From the NCBI GenBank assembly GCA_014529385.2, contig CM043959.1:48985928-49049927 (forward strand): 64,000 nt of DNA, in the 5' to 3' direction. The notes beneath the pieces were generated by a model. The model was given only the letters and a program-made list of their open reading frames with translations, did not search any database and had not been told where the DNA came from. Source of the DNA: Adiantum capillus-veneris. Taxonomy: Eukaryota; Streptophyta; Polypodiopsida; Polypodiales; Pteridaceae. How positions within the stretch are numbered: position 1 is the first letter of the stretch; every line of letters starts with the position of its first letter. The translations under genes and the position numbers were made by a program. Of the stretch, positions 22,709 through 35,000 are shown in pieces.

Positions 22709-24103
22709 TTATGAGCCATCAAAGAACAAAACATGTGCATTGTTAATCTGCGGCACTTCTTCAACTACCTTTCTCACCACCTCTTCCTTAACAAGGAGGG
22801 GATTCTCCTTATAAGTCAGCAAATCAACTAGGGTAGCTCTTGTACTGTCTTCCACTAGAAGAGAGAACTCAAACTCTTGCAGCTCAATTACCCACTTCTT
22901 GACCACATTTGACATGTTAGTGCCATTAATTAACTGTGGCAAAAAGACATAACTCGTCAAAAAAACAAAAGGTCGTGGTAGCAAGTATTGACGAAATCGT
23001 CGACAAGCAAATATTACACTGGCCATCACTAGCTCTACTTCCGAGAATTTTCTCTCTGCTACCAACTTCACTCGGCTTGCACAATACACTGGCCTCATAT
23101 AATGGCTGCCCTTCCCCTTTTGCAATAGCATGGCTCCAATGGCATCATCCCCTACTGATGGATACGTAAACAACTTTCTCCCAATCAGGAGTCTGCATGG
23201 ATGACAACCCCCCTAACACCTCTTTCACCTGTTGAAACACTTCTTCACACTTGTCATCCCATTGCAATGGATCATGCTTTGCCACTTGCTGTAATGGATA
23301 CAGGAGCTGTGAAGACAGTGGAATAAACCATGCCATGTACTTCACTTTGTGTATAAAGGTTGCCAATTGCTTCGTACTCGTAGGTGATGGAAGAAGAATA
23401 ATAGACTTAACCTTGTCTGGATCAGCCTCAATGCCATTTTATGACACCATATGGCCCAACAACTTCACCCTTGGCTGTGCTAGATGACATTTCTTTGGAT
23501 TTAGTTGTCCTCCACATTCATCATATCGAGCCAATACCATCTGCAACTTCTCATGGTGTTCAGCCCTACTGCTGTAGACACAGAAGTTGTCCATAAAAGC
23601 TTTAACACAACTACCAATGAATGGTTCCAACACCCAATTTGCTCTCTCTTGATAGAAAGATGGTCCATTTGACAACCCAAATGGCAATACCGTATAGCAA
23701 TGTACCTCTCATAACATGCCACTGAATCCAAGATCTGATCGATGAATGGAAGAGGATATGGGTTCTTCTTAGTGGCTGCATTTAAGGGCTTAAAATCTAT
23801 ACAAATTCTCCACTTCCCATCCTTCTTTGGACTGACTACTACTGGACTCACCCATTATGTGGTCTCCACAAGGACTATGAACCCTGCCTTCAATAACTTG
23901 TCCACCTCTTCCCGCAAGGCTTCCATCTGATCTTGACCCATCCTTCTTAGCCTTTTCCGCACTGGCTTAGCACCGTCTTTTAGCTCTATATGAATCTCTT
24001 CGCCCTTGAACCCTCTGATCTCTTCATATGAAGTAATGAACAAATCCAAAAAACTAGCCAACATGTGCAAATATACCTCCTTCCATACCTGAGAGGTCTC
24101 CAC
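22709..24103 (-). pseudogene. TE-D reverse transcriptase and degenerate RNase H
   Basis: Pieces in several frames: the pre-RT linker (VRKRLRRMGQDQ), SPVVVSPKKDGKWRICIDF, LPFIDQILDS, then a jump from CYERY directly to the segment before LPFGLSNGP. That removes the strand with the first catalytic Asp. The later active site reads FMDNF, with Asn for the second Asp of the usual DD pair. The RNase H part begins at 23173 and lacks its usual acids. RT is dead by two independent lesions. Confidence 0.85.
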
Positions 24104-24656
24104 TGATCATTTGTGTCATCAATTCCTGCTTCTTTGACAATTCAACCTTGGTTTGCATCAGCCCTTCAATCACTTCATAAGGCCCTTCACTTTCATCTTC
24201 AACCTCATTTGCAAATGCGACTAAACCAGACTCCTGGGTTTCTTTGTCCATCAAAAGAAATGCAACATTAGCATCCTCATCACTGCTGGTAGTACTATCA
24301 CTGTCCTCATCAGACACTGTGGAATAGTCTTCATCACTAGATTTATCTTCATCTTCATAAATCTCCTCCAATCATTTCCTTGTGTCCATATTATAAAGCT
24401 TCTTGGCACCTGTCTTTCCATAGAGGCTAATCGTACCACGTCGCCAATCTTGAACAGCTCCTACTGCACGTAACCATGGTCTGCCCAATATAATAGGATA
24501 TGCTCCCAACCCTGCTGGCATCACATGAAAATCAACCACTGCCTTTGCATCATATGCCTCCACTTCTAAGCTCTTTACAACACCCAAGCATTTTACTTTT
24601 TGATGGTTTGCCAATCTGATCCAAAAACCTGACACCCCAGCCACTGTGAGACCCAT
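24054..24656 (-). pseudogene. TE-D protease C-terminal half and acidic linker
   Basis: The first frame ends with YPIILGRPWLRA, the conserved C-terminal motif of retropepsins, and VQDWRRGTISLYG. The second frame is the Asp/Glu/Ser-rich linker also present in TE-A and TE-H between protease and RT. The active-site half is in the gag-frame piece at about 24690. Confidence 0.75.
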
Positions 24657-24665
24657 CTTCTTAAA

Positions 24666-26197
24666 TCATGAGTGTGTTATGACGCATATTTGGGCTCCGC
24701 CATCCACATAACCTTGTCCCAAATTTTTCCTTTTATGCGACACATCTACTATTGGACAAATGTCTGGTAGCTCATCCATCGCCAACACCTTCACTGAACC
24801 TCTCTCTGGCTCTTTCTCCATTGGGTTAACCATCCTCTTCCACTGTCGCTTTAGCTTAGGCACCATCTCTATAAGCTGCCCAAAAGTAACATCTGCTTTC
24901 CTGCTCGTCAGATCCTCCTTCAAGTCATAGCTCAATTGCCCATCCCCTAGTGGAAAATCTGACACATGAAACTTGCGACGAGCTCTTCTTTTCCTCTTGG
25001 CCTTGACATCCTCGCCTTCATGACTCTTTCCCTTCTTCTTACTAGGACCTGGGGCACTTCTTCCTTCCTTGTCCTCTGTGGTCCTCTTCCCAATAGGCAT
25101 CACTAATGTATCCTCTATCTTTGATGCCTTCTCCAAGGTGACTACACTTATCACTTTTGTCTTTCCCTTTTCCTCTTGGGTTAATCCACTGGTTCCTTCC
25201 TCTCCCTTAATTTTGATGCTATAATCATTTGACCTAGTTAGCACCTGTCTTGGCAATGGATACATGTCTCCCCCCGTCCTTGGTGGCTTATCACATTGTG
25301 GGCTGATGAGGCCCAACTCTCCGCAATTATAACATGTGGGCGTCTGCCTCCAGAACCTACCATTGCTTTGTCCAACACCATTCTAGGTCTTTCTTCACCT
25401 CTTGGCTGATTTGCAAACCTCTCTCGACCTCGATTATTTCCCACTTGACCTAGGATGTTTAGGCTGAGATTCTTCATTAAATCTACCACTTGCCTCATGT
25501 CTTGCCTTAGCCCATCATCTTGCACTACTGTAGTGACCACTGCTGGCATAACTTGAGGAGTAAGAGAAACCACTGGTTCATGATGAACCCCTAGCATGCG
25601 ACCTTGCAAAGAGTCCATAGGCTGAAATTCAGACCTCATGGGCAAAGACTCCACCCCTAACTGGCTCATTTTCCTCAGCTTCCACTCTTTGTTCCTTGCT
25701 ACCTCTAGTGCATCTTCATATGTCCTAGGCTTCTTTAGCTCCACTCTCCAACATATATTCTCCCAAAGACCAGCCAAGAACCCGTCCTTTTTCATCATGT
25801 GAGGTGGGGGCACCTGTGGTGCTAAGGCCTTGCACATCCGCTCCCATGCCAATGAGAACTTGCGTATGTACGCATCTACTGGCTCACCTTCCCTTTGCAC
25901 CAAACTCTGTACTTCCTGCCACACTTTGTCAGGATCTTCTGTCTTCACAAACTCCACTTCCAATCCATGCCTTAGATTGTCCCAACTCAATCTTATAGGT
26001 GGATCAGCCACACGCAACTCCTCTTCAAATGCTTTGGACCAAACTCGTGCATCACTCTTCAAACAGATTTAGAGAAGACGTAACATCTGCATTGGGTCAT
26101 GAATCTGGTTGCTAATGCAGGCAACCTCCATCTTTTCCAAAAAGTCTTACACATCTTCATCACTTCTTCCATGAAACTCCAAATAAGAGAAAGCCAT
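24666..26197 (-). pseudogene. TE-D gag and start of protease
   Basis: The likely start is the ATG at 26197: after it come FHGRSDEDV and FLEKMEVACISN, matching the TE-H gag start (FTGKVGEDA, FLDNLEIACVIS). Two stops follow before the long frame (25238-26062) with capsid motifs and KKDGFLAGL. The zinc knuckle reads CYNCGELGLISPQC, with Leu where CCHC has His. The next frame ends in GYVDGGAQICV, the protease active site with DGG. A frameshift lies within the knuckle region. Confidence 0.82.
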
Positions 26198-26520
26198 GGA
26201 TACCCAAGCTACGATGCTTTGAGAACCCCTTCAAACACACGTGCAAGAACCCAAAACTTTTGACTAACTCAATCTCTAGAAACTTCAATGGAGCTTGACT
26301 TTAGATAAGGACAAACACATGCACATCAAATGAGTTTTCATAGTTGATCATCGGAATTACAACAGGCAAAGGACATTTCAGGATCTCTCTTAATCTTCTT
26401 GGCCCGAACATAAAGACCGTATGCACTGCTAGAAAAAAATCTTCCTGGACACATGAACGTTTATCTGGATTCTCTGAGTTAAATGAAAAGGAGTGAATTG
26501 AGGACCATTTTGATCATCCA
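26198..26520 (-). other. TE-D leader, gag-proximal part, no gene seen
   Basis: About 320 bp between the gag start and the copia-like leader block. No ORFa, ORFb or ORFc motif was found here, unlike in TE-A and TE-H. Confidence 0.5.
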
Positions 26521-26539
26521 TTAAAGCCAACCATGAAGC

Positions 26540-27180
26540 TCCCAAGAAAGCACTCCTGTCTTATCCTCTGATTTTGCCAAAATTTCAGTAGCATAACAGC
26601 ATAAATGGCTCAAAAGACCAAAAAACCAGCCATCATAACGTGGAAAATTTTTGACAGAGTTTCCCCAGAAGTAGAGCAGTGAGAACCCAAAATATAGATT
26701 GTATATGTATGCATAAACTGCCAACAATAGAACCCGAGCATCAAGTAGGAACCACTAGTACATAGCCTATGGCGAGGTCAAGAAAAGGGTGCTCCAGCTA
26801 CCTGTATCACCAAAAGGATCTCCACATTTGAGAATCCCCCAGCTCAATAAAACCTCACGCTATCGATCCTCACACGAAGGCTTATGCAAATCTCGTATAG
26901 TCAAGTCTCAGAAATGACTATGTTCCAGACCAAGTCTCAGAAATGGCTAGGACTGCCAAATAAAACCAAGTATGGCTCCACAAAGGCGTACAATGGCAGT
27001 TTCCACAAGTAACGTACAATACCAGTAGACAATGCGCTCAAACAGGCGCCCAATGATGCATACCCACGGCAACTACAAGTGACACCACTGTCAGTGTATC
27101 ACTCTACTCCAACTACCTGTAGCTGTGTGAATCACATGTACCTGTACCTATCCCTGTAACCCGTAACCTGTAATCTGCAA
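26540..27180 (-). other. TE-D leader block homologous to TE-C (copia) leader
   Basis: Long stretches match the TE-C leader on both sides of the TE-D insertion: 26762-27060 resembles 27828-28130 (ctatggcgagg, gagaatcccccagctca, gtctcagaaa, ggctccacaaa), and 26590-26740 resembles 19590-19700. The order is colinear and the orientation is the same. Similarity is clear but well below identity. Confidence 0.7.
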
Positions 27181-27236
27181 CCTGTAATCCCGAATCTCGA
27201 AGCTTGAAGCTCGAAGCAGAAGGTTTTCGAAGAAGA

Positions 27237-27254
27237 TCCTCCGTGGGGGCGCCA
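27237..27254 (-). other. TE-D primer binding site
   Basis: The minus strand reads TGGCGCCCCCACGGAGGA six bases inside the right LTR. The core is shared with TE-A, TE-B and TE-H, with C for T at the fourth base. Confidence 0.7.
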
Positions 27255-27260
27255 AAAGAA

Positions 27261-27796
27261 TGTGAGCGGGATGGAAACACACAGAACGCCTCTATAATGA
27301 CCCGACACACACTCTTGGAAGGATACACACACACACACACACACACACACTATGGGTCACCACTCGGCTTACACAACCCACCTGGCCGAGACAGGGAACA
27401 CACCGATGGAGTGAGAGGAGAGAGACTATCCGTGTGCTCACTCCACACAGAGAGATACACACACACACACAATCAAAAAACTCAGCTCAAAAGAGGATAA
27501 TTTCTGATGTTTAGATACAATTGAGCTTGGGCCAACACCAATGAGGCAAATAGCTCACACAGTATGGGTAAAATAAGCCAGAAGTTTTACGCGCTACCAA
27601 CTCCTCATTATTATAGAAAAAACACACTGGTACTGGTGATAGTGAAAATCGATGCACTATGTACATGTTGTCCTACCTGTACACACGTGGGCCCCACGTA
27701 ACCACTTGGCTCTAGAAAATGGGCAATCCTTTATTCGATGCACCATGCATGGGTATGTACATATGGGCAATCCCTTGCTCCAAAAAACTCCTGACA
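27261..27796 (-). repeat. TE-D 5' LTR, internally deleted
   Basis: 536 bp; both ends match the left LTR. The join ataagccag to aagttttac skips what is 20104-20700 in the other copy. If the promoter lies in that part, this 5' LTR cannot drive the element. Confidence 0.88.
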
Positions 27797-28582
27797 ACGT
27801 CAAATGCACCTAGCCCTCTCTATACATGTCCTATGGCGAGGCCACGAAAAAGAGGTACTCCAGCAACCTGATCACCGAAAGAATCTCAACATTCGAGAAT
27901 CCCCCAGCTCAAGAAAACCTCATGCTATCGACCCTCACAAAAGGTTATGCAGACAAGAAACCAGCCCAGTCTCAGAAAGGGCCTCCGAATCGAGTCTTAG
28001 AAATGGTCAGGACTGCCAGAAACAAGCCAAATCGGCTCCACAAAAGGTACATATGGCAGTTCCGCAACTCAACGTACATCCACTGTCAACAATACTGCAA
28101 GGTGCAGTATATGCACTCAAACAGGCACCAAACAAAATGTGCAAGCAGTAAACAAATCCCTACGGGGAGTAAAACCGCTCTCAAAAGAGCTCAAGCACTA
28201 TCAAAAGTGCCAAAACAATGCATATCTGCATCAAATACTCCCATTAAAATCTGTGCTGATGCTAAACACTTCAACCTGTAAGAAACTAGGATGTCCCGTA
28301 TGTATGCAAGAACCTGTGAGGAGATGGATGCCTGTCCTGTACCTGTACTTGTAGTTGTAGCAAAAGTGGAGTTGAAAAATACAACTCTTGAAGTGTAGCT
28401 CTAATGAAGCTTTCGACTGCACGAACAGATTCGAAAGGAGGGTAAAACTCTAGAACAACTGCTGGAAACGCTCTCGAAATGCTCAATTTGCCGATGCTGA
28501 AATCAAAAACTTGTTTGCACTTTTGAAAGTGCGCGCGCGCGGACGCAAAAACGAAAAGCACAAACCCTGCTCTGATACACGT
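27797..28582 (-). other. TE-C leader, LTR-proximal part
   Basis: Non-coding continuation of the TE-C leader after the TE-D insertion, ending in the primer site. The matching positions in TE-D are described there. Small frames here are not conserved in the TE-D homologue and are not called. Confidence 0.65.
28569..28582 (-). other. TE-C primer binding site, initiator-Met-like
   Basis: The minus strand reads tGTATCAGAGC next to the LTR. Plant copia elements commonly use TGGTATCAGAGC, complementary to initiator tRNA-Met; this copy differs at the start. Confidence 0.65.
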
Positions 28583-28884
<302 letters not shown>

Positions 28885-28889
28885 CTTTG

Positions 28890-29262
28890 GCACTTCAAGC
28901 CCTAGTTGCTACTCCTCTTTACCTTCCAAGATAATCATTCAAGCATCTATACCCATGGCTGAAATATTATGAATTTCAAGGTATAATAGAGAGGGTTTAA
29001 CAGAGCCAAGATAGCACCGGTTCCTGTCAAGCTTCTATTAGCTCAATAATGGTTAAGCCATAGGCAAGACCCGTAGGAGTCCATTATTAAGACCATAGCT
29101 CTTGATGGTGTCCCCATTAACTGCATAAAACAGGCGTACTTCAAGGATGAAAAATCCCTATTCTACTTACTCTTTTGCAATTAATAACACCAACCATCTG
29201 TAGCAATCTTGAGGACCTCTCTTCTTGAGCAAGAAAAGAGAAACGAATAGCTCTGAGACCAA
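28890..29262. other. Intergenic stretch ending in a decayed copia primer site
   Basis: No gene seen. At 29250-29261 the plus strand reads gctctgagacca, one base from the reverse of the initiator-Met primer site, followed by TGTAACATT. This suggests the inner edge of a decayed minus-strand copia LTR starting at about 29263. Confidence 0.35.
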
Positions 29263-32200
29263 TGTAACATTTAATGCACTAGTAACTTGTGTGTAGCGAA
29301 AATTGATAACATAGTGAGAATTTCATTAAGAACAAGTTCCTAATGAGCATAAATAGAGTACTTAATTTGAGAAAGCAATATAGCAATGTACCCCTAGCTA
29401 ATTTGGCATGGACAATACTTGAAAAGAGAGAGAAATAGAACAATTGACAACAGTCAAGGACCGGATTTACAAGGAGCCGGTCCCCCCTCCATAAAGGCTT
29501 TGTATTATAGCTTGTCGCATCAAAGGAGACTTTTGTATAGTAAATCTTTGTGTTCCTTGATAAAACTAGTTGGTGTAATGAAGATGGAAGCTTCATACAC
29601 CAATTTATGCTTGAAAAACACACCTAGTGTCCCAAGCATCAGTCCCAAGACCTCACACACCTTCAAAAATTGTGAGAGCTAGCACAGAATGAGGATAGAT
29701 TGAGAGGAAGAAGAGGGATCTTACGAGAAAGAAGTAGTCTCCTCACATAGTCACTCGTATAGCATAGCTTAGCTTAGTAATTAGCATGGTAGAGGAGATG
29801 ATCATGCCATTGAAGCTTGGCTCTTGGTTGGATTTGCATTCCATAGCCAAGAGTTGTTGGTGTAGGCCTCTTGGTAGAGTACCCAATAGTCTTCTAGGGA
29901 GCTTAAATTTATTGGTTCTTTATCAAGCAATTTTTAATTGATTAGACTAAATTTACTCTAGCCTAATTCTCATTGGTCCACCTCTATGGCCATCCAATAG
30001 GATTTGAGGGAAGCTTGGGGGCAACTGGCCTATGAGCCTGACATGTGTCCAATATTCCTTTGTGTAAAGGGCGAGCTTTGGAGAGTGTGTGTTTCTTTCT
30101 CATCCCCTACTCTCATGGCTCACCCCCTCCTTGATAGGGATGTGGGAATACTTTTTAGTCTTCCCATGACCATCCAATTTTCCCTTACATTGGCCTTTGG
30201 GCAATTGAATTTTTTTTTAAAGGAACCTTAGCCTATGGAAGTCTTAATGGAGTTGAACCTTAGATCTTTTAAGCCTCATTGAAGCACATTGATCTTTTGC
30301 AGACTGTCCCCCTTTGGATCCCTATTTTCCCTCCTTAGAATCCCTGGAGAGACCATTCTAGCAGCCTTACCAATATTCTAGCTTTTAGTCCCCTGGTACT
30401 TCCCCATATTTAATGATGAGTTTAACATGAGAAAATCATTTGGGAGAATTAGATATCAGTTTTTATGACAATTTACCCCAGTTAAACACACACACTCTCT
30501 CTCTATACGCCAAAAGGGAAAAAAAGACCTCAAACTTTCCCTAATGAGGATGCAATGTGAATTGCAGGTTGGACGCTTTGCTAAAACATCTCTTTTGCGA
30601 AGTGGAAAGGTACCTCTACTGAAGGATGTTGGTTATATTCATCGTTTCTTTTAACCCCGTCAATAAATACCTCCCCCCCCCCTCCGCCTCCCAAAAAGAG
30701 GGATTGATCCACGATCACCAAGTAATCTTGGCCATTCATCTTCTAAACTCTACTATTGGGGCCTCTAAACCTTAAACTCACAAGCTACAATTTGCAAGAC
30801 TTTTATTTATTTTTGGTAGATTGTACAAATACCATGCGAAACAACAAACACGTCCGTAAAAACATGGTTGTTAACGATATGATTCATAGAATTAATTTAC
30901 AGATAGTTCACAGATAATTTATATAATGACAAAAGTGCACACACCATTGAAACAATATACAAGTAATAGTCACATACAGTTTACAAAAGGGCTCCCTAAT
31001 TGATATCTCCTTAAAATGGGGGTTGTTGATGGATTTGGGAGGGCAAACAAAAGCACATAAGTGGTTGTCCTATTGTCGTGGTTCACTAAAGGAAATCATA
31101 AACTTGGGCAAGATCTATGATTGAAAATTGGTGTCGCAGTGTTGGCAAGGATTTCAACCATTGATTGAAATGTGAACTTGGTGTGAACCGACTGTGAGCT
31201 TGAACTAGTTGTGATCTTAGAACTCTGCAAGTTACGTGCATTGCACTTTTGGTGGTGTGAACTAAAATCATTTGAGTAGAGGAGATAAGCTGCCCATAAA
31301 TTCAACCTCAACACAACGAAACTTGCATAGAGTGTTGTTTTTTTTCTTGCGGCTGCTTTAACCCCCCACAATAATGAATCATCCTTAAGACGAGTTGGAG
31401 TCGCTTCTTTGAGTGTTAGGTATCGGTTGCACTCAGTGCTCGGAAGCTTAGCTTTATTCAATAGCAAATCACTCTTTAACGATTTGGAGGAGGGCTCTAA
31501 GGCCCTTGTCACATTGGGGAGCCTGCCTGACCCTTGTCATATTGTTATCTCAGCGGGAGTTTCAAGGAGAGGGGCAGATTACAAATTAGCTAGAACATGG
31601 TACCCCTGTTGCCATCTTGTGGACATATAAATGACATTAGGGACATACTATCCTCAACACTAAAGAGCAGAGGGTCTTAAATGAACCCCTGATGATGGGA
31701 TCCACTGAGGAGAAGTCTGGTCACAAAAGCAAAGACATGCATCGCTGTAAGATATAGAAAAGTTAAACTCAGACATACTCCAGAACCTCCCAATCTCTTG
31801 CTTGGTCGACTTCCCCTTGCAAACTTTGCAATGCTGACTGTTGCCCAAATACTCCAAGCTCACAATGCTGCAATGAGGGTCTTTCAACTCGATCCAAATC
31901 CAAGGTGAGGAGAGTACTTGTTAGAGTCTTCTACTTACTTTACTTCTATGACAAAGGAAAATAACATTAAAAAACAACTCAAATAAAAAACTTCCTGCAT
32001 AATCGTTGGAACGTTGCATTTTTTTAATGTTTTTCAGTGTAGAGTGAACTTCATGCTATAACAACCACAAAGCTACGCACACCAACCTTCCATTTTAAAT
32101 CAAAAAACTCTACTCTATCTCTTTACTACTTTTATGGCTGAAACTCTCCAGTGAATAAAAAAGATCAAGGATACCTCGATCTCCACTTCTATTCTACTCT

Positions 32201-32800
32201 ATCCAACTAGTCTAACTCAAGCAATTCTATCGGTTTTGTATGTGTCCGCACTAGCCTAGGTACTCGTTTCCCTGGCAATGACGCCAGTGTCTCACGCTAC
32301 ACGGTCGACCATCAACTATCACATCTCACGATGAGACGGAAGCAAGTGATTCGACTAGGCCATGTAAGGATGTCAAGAGATTGTCAATCTCTTGTCTAAA
32401 CACACTACATTTTGATGAAAATATCTATGTGCACTCCCGTGATTTTTATCTCTCCGATTCGATCACATCCACATGCAAAACCAATAGCAAACCAATTTCA
32501 AACAACACCAAACGTCGTAGAGATCATCCATGCATGGTCAGAAGCACGTCCGGGTCATCAAACCTAAAATCTGCTCATAACAAAAAAGAATGCGTTTTTT
32601 TTCCAACAACCTATCTGAAGGTTGTCAAATCTGATGTTTGACATGCCTACTAGGTGTCCAAAGTACTCAAAATCTTATGCAATCGATAGAAACTCAAAAT
32701 AATAATTGGATAGTGAGATATGTCACTTGGAATGTTGTAGATGCCGTTGCTTTGAACTCATGAAACACTTGTAAAGTAGGTATCTGCGCGTAGAGCTTAA
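29263..32800. other. Intergenic region, no gene recognised
   Basis: Short frames only; none shows a familiar domain. It holds a CT microsatellite near 30491-30505 and a C-run at 30672-30682. One 75-codon minus frame (31660-31887) is Cys-rich but lacks any motif I know. Probably old repeats plus unique DNA. Confidence 0.4.
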
Positions 32801-33205
32801 TGAGATAAACAAAAATGTTTTTTGAAAAGTTCAATACAATGATCACATGATGCGGTGCAAAGAGATAAGGACACAGTAGAAAGAGAGAACATATGACGTA
32901 CAGAGAAAAAATCTTATCTCCTCGGATTTATTGATAATACTGATGATGATTCAAACTTTACAAAAGTTGCCTTTTATACCTTGGCTCAGGATTTTATGTC
33001 AAAAGATGTATTTACTTGAAGAATAGCACAAATTATAACTTAAGAGCTCATAATCCGGAAATATTTATGACTATAAAGTGAAAAAAGGGCTAATGGTTTC
33101 GGGCAAGATAATTACATTCATTTTCCATTACAAAGGCTAAAGAATCTTCATGGACACCTTTTTTTTTCCTGAGCTGGCATCCGTTGTTGTGGAATATTCC
33201 AACAT
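32800..33205 (-). repeat. Candidate copia-type LTR remnant
   Basis: On the minus strand the right edge reads TGTTGGAATATTCC after a purine-rich run (gaatagaagtgggg), a common start of plant copia 3' LTRs. A good TATA motif (ggtataaaagg) occurs about 220 bp on, near 32975-32985. The left edge is not defined and no second copy was found. Confidence 0.42.
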
Positions 33206-33720
33206 AGCCCCACTTCTATTCAAAGTTCGTCTCTGGCTTGTCAATTGAGTGAGTGGATCTCCGACAGGAAACCATGACGGGCATACTTGCAATCAACTCG
33301 TTCTAAGAGACAACTCATTGCCAACCACAACATCTTTCTTTAATAGCCTCGACCAACAATCTCATTGTGAATTCTCTTGCCCATGTGATGGTCTTGTATA
33401 AGGCTGCATGCCTTCAAGGTGCAAGCATAAGGAAAAGCAGCACCTTTGGTTGAGTCAGCCTAAGCTTCCTTGCCATAGGCATGTTAGGTATATCCTACTA
33501 TTAACGCCCTCTTAGAGGGCACATTTTAGACAAGAATCGCATCAAGAACTTTAGGTCCTTTCATAAGGGAGATAAACAATGTCATTACATACATTCTTGT
33601 GATGTAGTGAAGGAGTCACAATGAGAATGAGATGACAAAGTATTATGGTTTGAACAAGGCCCAAAGAAAAGCTTGATGATCGGCCGGTAGGCCGATGCTA
33701 GTACCTAATTATGCCAATTG
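33206..33720. other. Intergenic, no gene recognised
   Basis: About 500 bp between the LTR remnant and the glycosyltransferase pseudogene. No conserved frame is visible. Confidence 0.4.
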
Positions 33721-33729
33721 TCCAAGATG

Positions 33730-35000
33730 ATCAAAACCTTGGACTCCCTGATACAAGATTTACCATATGCTTGAAGTTGGCAGAGGAAGAGCCACTTGAA
33801 CCTATGGAGAAAGCTGCTGCACATTGTACCTTATCAGCCCAACTTCGCAACTCCTCCGCTTTGAACCCTTCAAAGCACACTCTCCTTTACTTGCTCTCGC
33901 CGAAGTCTTTCATTACTCATATCCAAGCAAACCTTCCAACACTACACAAGACACATCAAATTGAGCTTTTGCTTTCCAAAGACAGGCAGGCCTATCATGG
34001 GCATTACTCTGCACATGCTCCCCAAGGATGAATTCCATCCACAATGCGTCAGATAGCACCCGATTGATGCATGGGACAACACCTTGAGCTGAGGCACCCA
34101 TGGCACCACAAGCACTTTGTGCTCTGTTCTCCACTTGAATGCTTCTATGAAGGAGGCACACTCCCACTACGGCATCCGGCCTCAAAGACCACAAGAAATT
34201 CCTGCCACTTGCTTCAATGCCCAATGTAAGCTCTTTTATGTGGCTTCTTTGAGGCAAACCAAAGTTTGAACGAGATGTAAAGCACCGATGCAGGCTCGCG
34301 AGCATCTAGCCATTTCAGACAGACATGTTCTGCTTTTTTTTTTTTTCCTCTTTTGATTCTGTTGATAAAGGTGATGTTGATGCAGAAGACGTGGAATAAG
34401 CAAGAGGTAAAAGGGGACCAATCAAGAGTACATTCAATCCTCGTCCTCTCAAAGCATTCAAAGCTTCAGCTTCTAAGGACTCAAAGGTATTGATTACCAC
34501 TGGAAGAGCTCCATTGAGCTGCAGAAATGGTTTCATGATGAAGTTGAAGGTGAAATCGCCCACCAGTTCACGTCGAAAGATCACGGGAGCTTCCGACGTG
34601 GTGTGTGTTGGCACACCAGGATGTGTTTGATGATCCCACGCTCATCTGCAGACACAAAGAGATATTGGGCCTATACAACTTTTGCGAGCATATAATGACT
34701 CTGAGCTATGTAGCTATGGAACGGTATAAGGTGGATTTGCAACCTGCAAGAAGGTGTAATCCACCGGCGAGAGTCGCATGGTACAAGAAGCTAGCAGCTG
34801 ATTGTGTCTAGAATGCAATGTGAGAAATGCAGAACTTAGCTGTGAGGCATTGTGAGAAGGGGCTACGAACATCTGCGAGGAGGCAAGTGAAAGGAAGTAG
34901 AGGTTCCTGCTTCAGTAGAGAATGTATCACATTTTCAACTTCCTCTAGCACGCAGGATGAGATATATTGCAGGCAACGTTTCTAAGAGAAGTGCAACAAA
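33730..35000 (-). pseudogene. UDP-glycosyltransferase (plant family 1 UGT) pseudogene
   Basis: Several frames on the minus strand line up along one UGT. In order: PFTCLLADV and TQSAASF (N-terminal acceptor domain), VINTFESLEAEALNAL with IGPLLPLA (34315-34614), ELTLGIEASGRNFLW with SLRPDAVVG, then the PSPG box from about 34100 down to 33969 with WVPQLKVLSH, HCGWNSSLGS (34032-34046) and LPVFGKQKLN, and a C-terminal SSANFKHMVNLVSG. UGTs transfer sugar from UDP-sugars to small molecules in the cytosol. The PSPG box is in a different frame from the segments before it, stops occur in the N-terminal half, and the N-terminal beginning is missing. It is the only host-type gene seen in the window. Confidence 0.82.

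Larger units (their letters stand above)
19791..27796 (-). mobile_element. TE-D: Tat-like Ty3/gypsy element nested in TE-C leader
   Basis: LTRs at 19791-20918 and 27261-27796 share both ends (tgtgagcggg, ctcctgaca). acgt lies outside both (19787-19790, 27797-27800). The minus strand shows gag, protease, RT, degenerate RNase H, archaeal-type RNase H and integrase, all with stops, frameshifts or deletions. The right (5') LTR lacks about 590 bp. The leader contains a block homologous to the copia TE-C leader. Confidence 0.9.

Noticed and set aside
31660-31887. Cys-rich 75-codon minus frame in the intergenic region
   Set aside because: No recognisable spacing or domain and no neighbour context; left as unassigned.
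33711-34031. 106-codon plus frame over the UGT pseudogene
   Set aside because: Opposite-strand shadow of the C-terminal UGT region.
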